NCBI GenBank assembly: GCA_035511075.1
Contig: DATKFW010000060.1
Span: forward strand, 25,759-89,758
DNA length: 64,000 nt
Origin: DATAUD01 sp035511075
GTDB lineage: Bacteria > Verrucomicrobiota > Verrucomicrobiia > Limisphaerales > Palsa-1400
Direction: 5' to 3'
How positions within the stretch are numbered: position 1 is the first letter of the stretch; each line of letters begins with the position of its first letter. Shown piece by piece: positions 45,062-53,916 of the stretch. Under the pieces are notes generated by a model. It searched no databases. It was given only the letters and a program-made list of their open reading frames with translations, and was not told the origin of the DNA. The translations under genes were made by a program, and so were the position numbers.

Positions 45062-45312
45062 GAAAGGTCACCGCGACTGAGTTCAAGACCCCGCGCAATG
45101 TCCGATGAATCGTAGCACGAATCACCGAAAGTTTTTTGCAAACGCGCCATGACATCCGGCATTTTGAATTTACGCGGTGTTTGGCGAGTCGCCGGCATCA
45201 GTCTGGCAATCACCTTTCCCGATCTGGTAATATCCACGGACTCGCCCTCCTCAATCCATGCGGCCACACGAGGAAAGTGATTTCGTAAGTCTCTGACGGT
45301 CGCTGTTTTCAT
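45058..45312 (-). CDS. Phd/YefM-type antitoxin
   Basis: 84 residues from ATG 45312 (MKTATVRDLRNHFPRVAAWI). N-terminal Phd fold: TATVRDLRNHFPRVAAWIEE and GESVDITRSGKVIARLMP; the C-terminal tail (~45-84) would wrap and inhibit the VapC toxin. The promoter and a perfect palindrome directly before the start indicate autorepression. Coupled to the toxin gene by a 4-nt overlap. Confidence 0.88.
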   Translation of the reverse strand: MKTATVRDLRNHFPRVAAWIEEGESVDITRSGKVIARLMPATRQTPRKFKMPDVMARLQKTFGDSCYDSSDIARGLELSRGDLS

Positions 45313-45334
45313 CGTGAGACAAATATGTCTCACG
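45313..45334. promoter_or_regulatory. Autoregulatory operator of the toxin-antitoxin pair
   Basis: CGTGAGACA and TGTCTCACG form a 9-bp perfect inverted repeat with a 4-bp centre, directly before the antitoxin ATG. It overlaps the -10 element, so binding of the antitoxin or toxin-antitoxin complex would block transcription. Confidence 0.75.
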
Positions 45335-45350
45335 CTCATTTGGAAGTCAA
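45322..45350 (-). promoter_or_regulatory. Promoter of the toxin-antitoxin operon
   Basis: TTGACT (45350-45345), 17-bp spacer, CATATT (45327-45322) on the minus strand. With the start codon at 45312 the leader would be only a few nucleotides. Confidence 0.55.
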
Positions 45351-45381
45351 CCGGAATACAATGGTCACATTTGCATTGATT

Positions 45382-48300
45382 TTATGACAAGGTGATTTCC
45401 AATTTTTCTCCCGCGCGGACCGTGATGCCAGTTTCTCCGAAGGCAAGCCGAACGCGCGCATCATCGGCAGTGAGCGTCGGTGATAAAGTTCTGCCCGCGA
45501 GAGCGGCTGCCGCCGTCAGAATCTTTCCGTTTTGCGAAGCCAACTCCAAGGTCGCAACGCGCAACGTGCCCGCGGCCACGGTGATCGCCGTTTTTTGTGT
45601 TCCCGTGTCCCAGCTTTGGCCCAATGACCCCCAGGCTTGGGCGGTGGTAAAGAAGGATTTGAAAGGGTCAGATTTGAATCGCGGCAGGAAGCGCACGGCG
45701 CCGCGCGTCGCGTCGCATTGAAATCCAGAAAGCGCCAGAAGCAAAGACCATGATGACATCGCGCGAGTGTAATGCCCGCCGCATTCGATTTCGCACCACG
45801 GATTTCGTCCGATGGGCGGACGCGGCAAGCCATCGTAACGGTCTCGCGCCCCCTTGACGATGGCAAACGCCTCGTCCACGAACCCCTCATAAATCATGTG
45901 TGCGGCGACCTGATATTCAATGCCGGTCCAGACCTCGTCGGAATAAAGCATGACGCTGGCGGGGCGGCCTCCTTTGGGCCACGTGCAGATGATCAGTCCC
46001 TTGTCCTTGTCGCCGGCAAACGCGCGCGGCGAATGTTTCCATCCGGTCAGGTCAGACTTGAAATTGTATTTGAAAATCGAGCGCAGAGCCGATTTCACCT
46101 TGTCTTCCGGCAGAAGGTAACCAAGGCCCAGTTGGTGCGCCCACCATTGGCCGATGAGTTGATCCGACATGCAACCCGGGCCGACCTGGCCTTGTCGCTG
46201 CGCGTAGTCGGGCAAATGCTGCTCGAAGTACTCGCCGTTCCAACAAAGCTCGACCAGCTTGGCTCGCCCGCTTTCGAAGATGGGGCGAAATCGCTCCGCC
46301 GCCTCTGTGTCTCCGAGGCGTCGCGCCCATTCCTCTCCCACCCGCAAAGCGGCGAGGTAATACCCGCTGATAAATGTCGTCACTCCGTTCAGGGCTTCGT
46401 CGTAGGTATTCCATTGGTCGTCTTGCAACACACCCATCGGGGTTCCGCCGGCAGCGGTCTGGTCGCGGGCGATTAAATATTCGACCGCCCGTTTTACATG
46501 CGGCCAATACTCCCGGAGAAACGAATCGTCCGGGGAATTCAACGCTTCGCGGTACGCTTTGAGTATGCAACTGGCGTGGCCATCGGCGAAGGGCCGTTCG
46601 CCCGTGGGATGAGGTGGAGACGGAACTTCCGTGCGATTGTGGATTCCGCCGTCACTCTCCTGCTGATGTTTGAAATCAATTCGCCGCATCTCCTTTTCCA
46701 ATTCGGGAAAAAGATGGGCCAGGGCTTGTTCGTAGCCCCAAACATGCGTGCAGGTGGGTTGGCAGGAGCCATTGGATCCTTCCCAACCATAGACATCCCC
46801 ATTCGCAATCCGAAAAACGACCCCAATATGCCGCGTAATAGCGGCGTTGGCCGTAATGGCGTCGAGCAACCAATAGGGCAGCGTGCTGTCATAAAATGTC
46901 CGCCGAAACAATTCTGTCTCCGCGCGCCAGGCATCGTAGTTCCCAGCCGCGGCCTTCATCACCGCGCGGGCATCGGCCCACTGAGTCGCGTAAAAGCACC
47001 CCATCGGCGGTCCATCGGCGCTGTATTGATTCGGATAATGCCACGTCAATAAGAAAGGTATCTCGAGGGTCCCGCCGGGTGGGACCGAAACCGTCGCCGC
47101 CAGCGCGCAATTTGTCGTGCGACCGGCGGCAGTCGGCCCGCCTGATTGACCTTCCATGGGCTGGAGCATTCCCTCGGTCCGAAATTGCTCCCACACCGCG
47201 CTCCAATCCTCAAAACTCGCCAACCCCGTGGTCTTCTCCGCCAAGACGGCCAAAGCCAGAGAGCCAAACCCCGGGGCTTTAGCCGATTGTCCGTCAGTCA
47301 TCGTATAAGTCGCACCCGCCAGACCGCAAAGGATGGAATACGCCTCTTGGCGCACGCGGGTCGAATCGCTATGCGCCGAATCCAATAATTGTCCGCCGAT
47401 TAGAACCACTTTCCCCGCGCCGTAGGCACGAGTGAACTGGGTCAACCCAGAAGGCCCGACGGTCTCCTCTGTGCCCGGGCAACGCTTCAGGTCTTCAAAC
47501 TCGACCGATCGTTGGCCTTCGCGCACGCTGCGGCAGCGAATCGGAAGCAATTCACCGAGCAGGTCCATGGTCTCGCGATCACCTGCCGCGTCGGAAAAAA
47601 CGATTTGGTCTACATTGATGTGGCCCCAACCGCCTTTCTGGTTGTCAACAATCTCGATCTGCGCGTCGCGGCCCGACAGTTCCCGCACGTCCCACACCGC
47701 CGACTCCAGGCGCTCGTTGTCCTTGCCGGAGGTGGCGCGTTCGACGCGGCCATTGGACACGAGCCGAATCTGCGTCTCGCGATAATGGCCGCCGCCCACC
47801 AGGAACCGAATGAAATGGCGGTCAATGACAAAAGTGTTACTAGTCAGCTTCCCGGTCGTGTCATCGCCGCCCAGGAATGAATTGACAAGCCCTTGGCCAA
47901 GAAAACCTGAGACTGGCTGTTGATCCTCAAAACCGCCATGCGCGGGAGTCGCGCCAAAGGCTGTGCCCTCGACCTTCCATTTCCCGTAGCCGCTCTCGAA
48001 ATCTTCAAAGACGATATCGGGCCGCAACGTGGTTTCACCATGTGGTTCGACGTCAGCCGCGCTGGCGTAGACGTTGACCAACGGCATGGAACGCCCTGAA
48101 AAAACAAGGATCGCCCCGGCACGAACCGCGTCTCGGGCGGAGCGGAGAAATGCGGTTGGAATTTCCGGCGTCGCATCTTCGAGCCAAATGACCGTTGAGG
48201 ACGAATCGGCCGAAACGTGCGGCTCGTCCACTACTTCCACCGTCAGACCCTCCGGGCGGTCCAGTGGCGGTATGGCGAGGTCTCGCGGCGCGACATAGGC

Positions 48301-49086
48301 ATAGTTCTTGTCACCGCTATGCGGGTCCGGCGGCATGGCAAACAAATCCTTCAGCACGCAAATGGTAACGGGCCGATCCAGAGACGGTTCGCGGCCGTGG
48401 CGGGCGCTTAAAACAAACCCGGTCGCGCGCCCATCCTGAAACGATTCGTTCACGTTTCCGCCCAGGCTCGGGTGTTGGGACTCTTCGATCCGACCGATCG
48501 AGGCATAGCCCACCGGATTAGCCATAAAGGCCGCCAATGAAACCTTCTGCATTTGCGCCGACGGATTATGAAGGCGAAAATTGAATATTGCCACTGGCGT
48601 CGAAGAAAGATCGACGTTCAAAGGCGAAAAAGGCGAAAACGCGGTTAATTCCACCGCCACAGGCAAATCCTTGTCTTCAAACCGCAAGGTGCCCAGCGGA
48701 TACTCGCCTGTCATTTCAATATGCTTGACGCGGGGCCATTCGGGTCCGCCGGTGGTTTGCAGCAATTTGGCGGAATTTTCCCCTTTAATAGCAAAGAAAA
48801 ACGGAACGATGCCCTCGCGAAGATTGTGGCAAAGCTGCCACGTGGTCACTTGACCGTCGGCGCCGATTTCGAAATTGCCCGTACCGATGCCACCCAAGTG
48901 CATCCGGGCATCGACATGCCGGTCCGACGAATACCGGCGCGGCAAGGTTGGGTAAAAAAGAGAACGTTGCCATTGTTTAAACTCATTAGCCGGTAATCCA
49001 AACGCGGCCCATGACGAATCGGGAACCAACAACGATGCCGCGGCTCCTCCAATTAGGCCGCAAAATTTACGCCGATTTAAGCCCAT
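45382..49086 (-). CDS. Tat-exported GH116-family glycosidase with an inserted beta-sandwich module
   Basis: About 1,234 residues from ATG 49086; ATG 49128 adds 14. Twin-arginine signal NRRKFCGLIGGAAASLL. The GH116 N-terminal domain begins at RHVDARMHLGGIGTGNFEIG; the (alpha/alpha)6 catalytic domain occupies about the last 540 residues (CQPTCTHVWGYEQALAHLFP, ADGHASCILKAYREAL, LQDDQWNTYDEALNG). Relatives are beta-glucosidases and glucosylceramidases. At 47584-48015 a module of ~145 residues is inserted (DFESGYGKWKVEGTAFG, SGFLGQGLVNSF, GGWGHINVDQI); this sequence type usually precedes GH32 fructanases. Flanking it is a region resembling ThuA-like or DUF4350 segments. The inserted module probably adds sugar binding. 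Confidence 0.88.
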   Translation of the reverse strand: MGLNRRKFCGLIGGAAASLLVPDSSWAAFGLPANEFKQWQRSLFYPTLPRRYSSDRHVDARMHLGGIGTGNFEIGADGQVTTWQLCHNLREGIVPFFFAIKGENSAKLLQTTGGPEWPRVKHIEMTGEYPLGTLRFEDKDLPVAVELTAFSPFSPLNVDLSSTPVAIFNFRLHNPSAQMQKVSLAAFMANPVGYASIGRIEESQHPSLGGNVNESFQDGRATGFVLSARHGREPSLDRPVTICVLKDLFAMPPDPHSGDKNYAYVAPRDLAIPPLDRPEGLTVEVVDEPHVSADSSSTVIWLEDATPEIPTAFLRSARDAVRAGAILVFSGRSMPLVNVYASAADVEPHGETTLRPDIVFEDFESGYGKWKVEGTAFGATPAHGGFEDQQPVSGFLGQGLVNSFLGGDDTTGKLTSNTFVIDRHFIRFLVGGGHYRETQIRLVSNGRVERATSGKDNERLESAVWDVRELSGRDAQIEIVDNQKGGWGHINVDQIVFSDAAGDRETMDLLGELLPIRCRSVREGQRSVEFEDLKRCPGTEETVGPSGLTQFTRAYGAGKVVLIGGQLLDSAHSDSTRVRQEAYSILCGLAGATYTMTDGQSAKAPGFGSLALAVLAEKTTGLASFEDWSAVWEQFRTEGMLQPMEGQSGGPTAAGRTTNCALAATVSVPPGGTLEIPFLLTWHYPNQYSADGPPMGCFYATQWADARAVMKAAAGNYDAWRAETELFRRTFYDSTLPYWLLDAITANAAITRHIGVVFRIANGDVYGWEGSNGSCQPTCTHVWGYEQALAHLFPELEKEMRRIDFKHQQESDGGIHNRTEVPSPPHPTGERPFADGHASCILKAYREALNSPDDSFLREYWPHVKRAVEYLIARDQTAAGGTPMGVLQDDQWNTYDEALNGVTTFISGYYLAALRVGEEWARRLGDTEAAERFRPIFESGRAKLVELCWNGEYFEQHLPDYAQRQGQVGPGCMSDQLIGQWWAHQLGLGYLLPEDKVKSALRSIFKYNFKSDLTGWKHSPRAFAGDKDKGLIICTWPKGGRPASVMLYSDEVWTGIEYQVAAHMIYEGFVDEAFAIVKGARDRYDGLPRPPIGRNPWCEIECGGHYTRAMSSWSLLLALSGFQCDATRGAVRFLPRFKSDPFKSFFTTAQAWGSLGQSWDTGTQKTAITVAAGTLRVATLELASQNGKILTAAAALAGRTLSPTLTADDARVRLAFGETGITVRAGEKLEITLS

Positions 49087-49212
49087 CTTTGGATGTCCTT
49101 CGTTACCTGAGTCTTGACGTTGTCCCATAAACGATATCTCTTACGAAATCACTCAATCGTGATCGCGCCCTTTTCGCCAGCGCATGCAGGCATTCGTTGA
49201 AACGCATCGGCA

Positions 49213-50043
49213 TTACCCGCCTGGAGGAGGCCGCAACAAAGGGTCCCAATACTGGATGTTGACATAACTGCCGCTGACAGGCGGGTTGACATTCGCATCC
49301 TTGCGCGATTCAACATGACCATCGGTGAACACGACAACCCCAACACCTTTGTGCCGGAATATATCCACCCCCTCCTCGCCGTCGCCCTGTTTCATGCCCG
49401 CATCCGGCCACCAAATATTTAAGCTATAGGCGCCGCTGGGGCTGGGATAATTCTTCTTCATGCAATCTCCAACGAGCAAACACTGGCTTGGAGCCACAAT
49501 CCGGGCGCGCTTGAACCAGGTGGTGGACACGTATCCCCAATCGTCCTCTGGCGAGTTATGCGGTGAAAGGCCCAGGAAGAAGGCATTATAGCCATAGCCC
49601 AAACCCAACGCGTTGAACTGCCACTGAAATATGACCCCGTCAGCGGATTCGGGGCCGTTGAGTGTTGGACAGTGAAACGAGCCGGCGTATTTGTCACTGG
49701 AAGTGCTGCTGGCGTTGACAATTGTGTTAGCCCAAAAATTTGATATGTCGTAACTGGCGCCATCCGCATCGAACCCGAAATGCCCCGGGAAAGTATCTTG
49801 ATATTCATCCGTATAGAACTGAAACAAGATGCCGATTTGCCTGAGGTTGTTCATACAACTGGTCCGCTTCGCATTTTCTTTTGCCGCTGCCAGGGCCGGA
49901 AGCAGCATGCCCGCCAAAATGGCGATAATAGCTATTACGACCAGCAATTCGATCAATGTGAACCCAACCGTGCAATGGCGAGACCGCGCGCCATCGGGAA
50001 ATCGTTCGCGGTTGGACTCTGCCATCTTTATCTTCGTGTTCAT
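49213..50043 (-). CDS. Type II pseudopilin-like protein with H-X9-DG motif
   Basis: 276 residues. After a 27-residue polar leader comes the prepilin signature GFTLIELLVVIAIIAILAGM, cleaved after the Gly, followed by MLLPALAAAKENAKRTSCMN. The C-terminal part carries the H-X9-DG pattern (HKGVGVVVFTDGHVES), the hallmark of a pseudopilin-like group abundant in Planctomycetes and Verrucomicrobia. It lies between the LamG/Ig protein and the GH116 enzyme on the same strand, suggesting co-transcription and a role in exporting or presenting glycan-binding proteins, by inference. Confidence 0.92.
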   Translation of the reverse strand: MNTKIKMAESNRERFPDGARSRHCTVGFTLIELLVVIAIIAILAGMLLPALAAAKENAKRTSCMNNLRQIGILFQFYTDEYQDTFPGHFGFDADGASYDISNFWANTIVNASSTSSDKYAGSFHCPTLNGPESADGVIFQWQFNALGLGYGYNAFFLGLSPHNSPEDDWGYVSTTWFKRARIVAPSQCLLVGDCMKKNYPSPSGAYSLNIWWPDAGMKQGDGEEGVDIFRHKGVGVVVFTDGHVESRKDANVNPPVSGSYVNIQYWDPLLRPPPGG

Positions 50044-50132
50044 ATATCAAAACAACATTGTACCAGACGGCGAGCGACTAGCGCTCACTGTCCGCCGATT
50101 TATGGCTGCCTAAGATTTTTTACCTCATCTAT

Positions 50133-53100
50133 TTACTGTTGCTGGAGGCGGAAAAACTGCTGCTCACCGGCTATCGGAAAGACCGCCGGCGAATTACTGG
50201 ACGCCGCAGTCCAATTGGTCCCTGATAATTGCGTGGCCGTCTGCAGTGTCCAACTGGCCCCGGTGCCTCCGGGCCATGATACCACGACATTAGTGTTCAA
50301 TTGAACGATGCTTAAGATTGGAGGGCCTCCTCCGAACATAGCCTGGTAGTTATTGGAAATATCCGTGGCGTTGAGCGCGGTTCCGTAAATGGCCAGATCA
50401 TCCATCGCGCCGACCCAGACATCCGAACCCGTTGGCAAAACCGATCCCAACTGAGTGGGCTGAGATGCTTGTGACTGAATCCCTATATATTGCAAACCGA
50501 CAAGTTGGGCGTCCCAATACACCGCACAGTACGGGTTTTCGACCACGACCGCCAAATAATGCCAGTTTGTACCGGCATAAGGAATTTGATATGTGTCGGT
50601 GGCAGGTGTCGTAATAAACTGGATGCTCGATTTATCCGCCGTCATGTGGATTTCATATATGGTTGCCGTGTTTTCATCCGCCAAAATGGCGGGATTGTAG
50701 CTCATATCATTTGTATCCCAGTCCGCGCGCAGCCAGAGTTCAAAGGTTCCGATACCCTGCGGAATGCTGAACGCCGGCACATTGCCGAAAGTTACGGCGC
50801 CGTTTTCTCCATCCATCAAGAGGGCGCCATTTGTGCCTCCGCCGAGGCCGGGAGTGAAGATGGAGGTCGTAATAAAGGTCCCGTTGTTGGTTCCGAAGAC
50901 GTCATTGGCGTTGGACTCGTCAAAGGTGTAGAATGAAATCAACCCGGCATCTTTCAGAATGTGGCTGTCGTAATCCGCCGGCGCCGGCGTGTCAACAGTG
51001 ACGGATATGGGAGCGCTGGTGACACTGCCAAACGCATTGCTGATGACAACGTGATAATTGCCACTGTCGGAACTGGTTGCGCCGGGTATTGACAGAGTGC
51101 TGCCGTTGGCGCCACTTATCGCGGTGTTTCCATCGTACCATTGATAACTCAAATTGTCTCCAACGACAACAGGCGAAAGAGACAATGTGTTGCCCGCGAG
51201 AAATTCACCCCCCTGCGCCGGCGTGGTAATGCTCGGCGCAACCTTGGCAAGAAACGCGCCGTAGTGAGACTGCACCTGTCCCACGGTCAAGGCGGTGGAA
51301 TAGTAAGCCACCTCGTCCAAAGCGCCGATCCAATACTCTTGTCCGTAAGGCCCGCTTGATCCGATTTGGCATGGAGCTGTATTGCCGTTATTGACTTGGT
51401 TGATTGAGCCGGCACTTTGACCGTCCAGAAACAAAGTCCAGGTGCCCGAGTTGAAGGTTATGACCGCGTAATGCCAATTGGTGCCCGCAAACGTGATGGG
51501 CATTGTATCATAAGCAATGCCATTCCACATCCCGATGAGACTCTTGGACGGCCCATCCATGTGAAAGCTATAGTTGACGTCACCGACGTGGTCATCCCGA
51601 CTTGAGAATAAACACGGATTGTAGCCTGGAGCAGCCGTCCAGTCCGCCCGCCACCAAAGTTCCACCGATCCCTGAGTGCCAAACGAAAAAGCCGGCACTG
51701 AACCAAGATTGACCCAGCCAAATCCCGAAAGGTAAAGCGCCTGGTCAGGACCGCCGCCGAATCCAGGAGTAAATGCAACCTCCCCCTCATTAGTGCCATT
51801 GTTGGGGCCAACCGAGTCATTAGCCGTAAGGTTATTAAAAGTATAAAATGAAATCAAGCTGGGCTCGGCTTCGACGGCCGCCTCGTAATTGCTCACCGCC
51901 GCGGTGATGGCGGTCGTAACTTGAAGGACGGCGGGGCTGCTGGTGACGGCGCCCGCCGCATTGCTCACCACGCAATAGTAAGTTGCGGCGTTGGACAGAG
52001 CCACGGCCGAAAAGACGAGGGTGTTAGTCGTGGCAGAGGGGACAGGAGCGCCATTCTCATACCATTGATAGTCGATGTGATTTCCGCCGGTGGCGACTAT
52101 ATTCAGGGTAAACGGAAATCCCGTTAGCAAGACGTCACCCTGCGGTTGCGTTACAATCACCGGAGGAATATTGCCTGTGAAAGCATTGTAATGAGCTAGA
52201 ATCTCACCAGGGCTTAAGGCGTTGGAATAAAAGGCCACCTCATCAAATGCGCCCATCCAGTATTCATTGGCGTCAGGATCATTGGTTAGACTCTGGCCGC
52301 CAATGAGCGTCGAGACAGGCAATGTGGCGCCAATTGCCTCCGTGTCGGTTCCCGCCACTTGCCCGTCCCATACGACAGTCCAGGTGCTGTTGGTGAAAAT
52401 AACCGCGAACTGAGGCCAGTTCGTGCCGGCGTTGGGAATGGGGATGAGACTATAGTCCGTATTGTTCCAAAAGCCAATCGCAGCTTTGCCTGAGTCCATG
52501 TTGATGTCATAGACAGTTCCCAGCGTATTATCGCGCGTGGCCACAATCGTGGGGTTGCCGCCAGGGGTGTTGGTCCAATCCGTTCGCAGCCAGAGTTCGA
52601 CGGTTCCAACTCCATTGGCGAAAGCAAAAGCCGGCACCGGACCAAGATCGACACAACCATCCCCGCTCAGGTTCAGTGCTTTGTCGAGACCGCGGCCAAC
52701 TCCCTGGCCCAGGGAGTAACCCACGGCTGGCGTGCCAGCCAGGACGCCGTTATTGGTGCCAACACTGTCCAGCACGCCATCATCGAACGTGTAATAGGAA
52801 ATCAGGCTCGGTTCAGCCATTACAGCCGCGCGATAGCTGGTGAGCGGTGAAGACAGGTTTGTCGCAACCACGGTCAGGGAAATGGGACTGCTGGTGATCG
52901 ACCCTGCAGGCGTGGTCACGACCACTGTGTAATTGGCGCTTTCCGCCACCGTTAAATTCGGTAGAATAACAGTAGCGTTGGTAGCGTGCGAGATGGACGT
53001 TGTGCCCTCGAACCATTGATAAGAGGGGGCCGGCGCGCCACCCGCGAAAACACTTAATATGTAACTGGAGCCCGCAAGGCATTCATCGGAGATTGAGTTC

Positions 53101-53906
53101 GTAAATATGGATGGAAGATTCGAAAAGGCGCCCGCCATGTTTGTATCCCAGGACATCGGCCCCACGATGCCTGGTTTGCCGGAAAAGTTGTCTCCAACGT
53201 CCAGGAGAGTTTCGGCGCTGTATTGATCGCCGACCTGCGCGTCAATGATGTCGAAAAAGCTCATTCTTGGCTGCGGGCCGGTATAGGAACTCGGCACAAC
53301 CACAGACTGCGCGGACCCACCCGCATACTGCACAATGCGTATCCCTTGATTGCCGGACGCGGGTCTTTCCTCTGGTCCAAGAAGATCACTCATAACTCCG
53401 ACCCGTAAAACAATGCCGGTCAGATCTTCATTGACTTGAAATGTGTGATAGCCAAGAACGATGCCGGCATTTGCGTTTGTAGGGTTGTTGTTCACTAACT
53501 CGTTTGGGCCTACGTTGCCTTGACTTGCATCTAATAGATCATTGACTAAAGGATATTCAGGCTGCCGATATTGGCCGCCGCCGGCGACGAAACTAATCGA
53601 AGTGGGCGTGTACGTTCCGAATCCAGCCCAATCCACCGCGCAGTAGTTGCCGTATTTGTCATCACCGTAAATATCGTAGGTTTTCTTGGTGGTTGGCGTC
53701 AGCCAGTTCATGACTTCGGTTGTGTTGGTAACTGTCCCAACATAATAGATCGTTGCCGATCTGGCGAAACTTGGCGCCAGCGCCAATATCAGGAGCATCC
53801 ATAGGATGTGTGGAATGCGAAGCGCCGCTACTTTTGCAATGTATCGTTTGGTCATAGAAGTATTATTGGTTCTTCTGCCTGGGTGAGGACGGGTCCATGT
53901 TTTCAT
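50133..53906 (-). CDS. Giant secreted protein with three LamG domains, Ig-like domains and FFRL C-terminal module
   Basis: 1,257 residues; a shorter start at ATG 53855 (MTKRYIAKVAAL) also gives a good signal peptide (LWMLLILALAPSFARS). Order: unique N-terminal domain (~50-270), Ig-like (YQWFEGTTSISHATN), LamG (LISYYTFDDGVLDSVGTNNG), Ig-like (YQWYENGAPVPSATTN), LamG (LISFYTFNNLTANDSVGPNN), Ig-like (YQWYDGNTAISGANGS), LamG (LISFYTFDESNANDVFGTNN), then a ~60-residue C-terminal module (VVVSWPGGTGASWTLQTATQ to EQQFFRLQQQ) shared with the protein at 42.1-44.0 kb. LamG domains bind sugars or proteins, so this is likely a surface glycan-binding or adhesion protein. It ends 89 nt before the pseudopilin start. 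Confidence 0.9.
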   Translation of the reverse strand: MKTWTRPHPGRRTNNTSMTKRYIAKVAALRIPHILWMLLILALAPSFARSATIYYVGTVTNTTEVMNWLTPTTKKTYDIYGDDKYGNYCAVDWAGFGTYTPTSISFVAGGGQYRQPEYPLVNDLLDASQGNVGPNELVNNNPTNANAGIVLGYHTFQVNEDLTGIVLRVGVMSDLLGPEERPASGNQGIRIVQYAGGSAQSVVVPSSYTGPQPRMSFFDIIDAQVGDQYSAETLLDVGDNFSGKPGIVGPMSWDTNMAGAFSNLPSIFTNSISDECLAGSSYILSVFAGGAPAPSYQWFEGTTSISHATNATVILPNLTVAESANYTVVVTTPAGSITSSPISLTVVATNLSSPLTSYRAAVMAEPSLISYYTFDDGVLDSVGTNNGVLAGTPAVGYSLGQGVGRGLDKALNLSGDGCVDLGPVPAFAFANGVGTVELWLRTDWTNTPGGNPTIVATRDNTLGTVYDINMDSGKAAIGFWNNTDYSLIPIPNAGTNWPQFAVIFTNSTWTVVWDGQVAGTDTEAIGATLPVSTLIGGQSLTNDPDANEYWMGAFDEVAFYSNALSPGEILAHYNAFTGNIPPVIVTQPQGDVLLTGFPFTLNIVATGGNHIDYQWYENGAPVPSATTNTLVFSAVALSNAATYYCVVSNAAGAVTSSPAVLQVTTAITAAVSNYEAAVEAEPSLISFYTFNNLTANDSVGPNNGTNEGEVAFTPGFGGGPDQALYLSGFGWVNLGSVPAFSFGTQGSVELWWRADWTAAPGYNPCLFSSRDDHVGDVNYSFHMDGPSKSLIGMWNGIAYDTMPITFAGTNWHYAVITFNSGTWTLFLDGQSAGSINQVNNGNTAPCQIGSSGPYGQEYWIGALDEVAYYSTALTVGQVQSHYGAFLAKVAPSITTPAQGGEFLAGNTLSLSPVVVGDNLSYQWYDGNTAISGANGSTLSIPGATSSDSGNYHVVISNAFGSVTSAPISVTVDTPAPADYDSHILKDAGLISFYTFDESNANDVFGTNNGTFITTSIFTPGLGGGTNGALLMDGENGAVTFGNVPAFSIPQGIGTFELWLRADWDTNDMSYNPAILADENTATIYEIHMTADKSSIQFITTPATDTYQIPYAGTNWHYLAVVVENPYCAVYWDAQLVGLQYIGIQSQASQPTQLGSVLPTGSDVWVGAMDDLAIYGTALNATDISNNYQAMFGGGPPILSIVQLNTNVVVSWPGGTGASWTLQTATQLSGTNWTAASSNSPAVFPIAGEQQFFRLQQQ

Positions 53907-53916
53907 ACATTTATTC

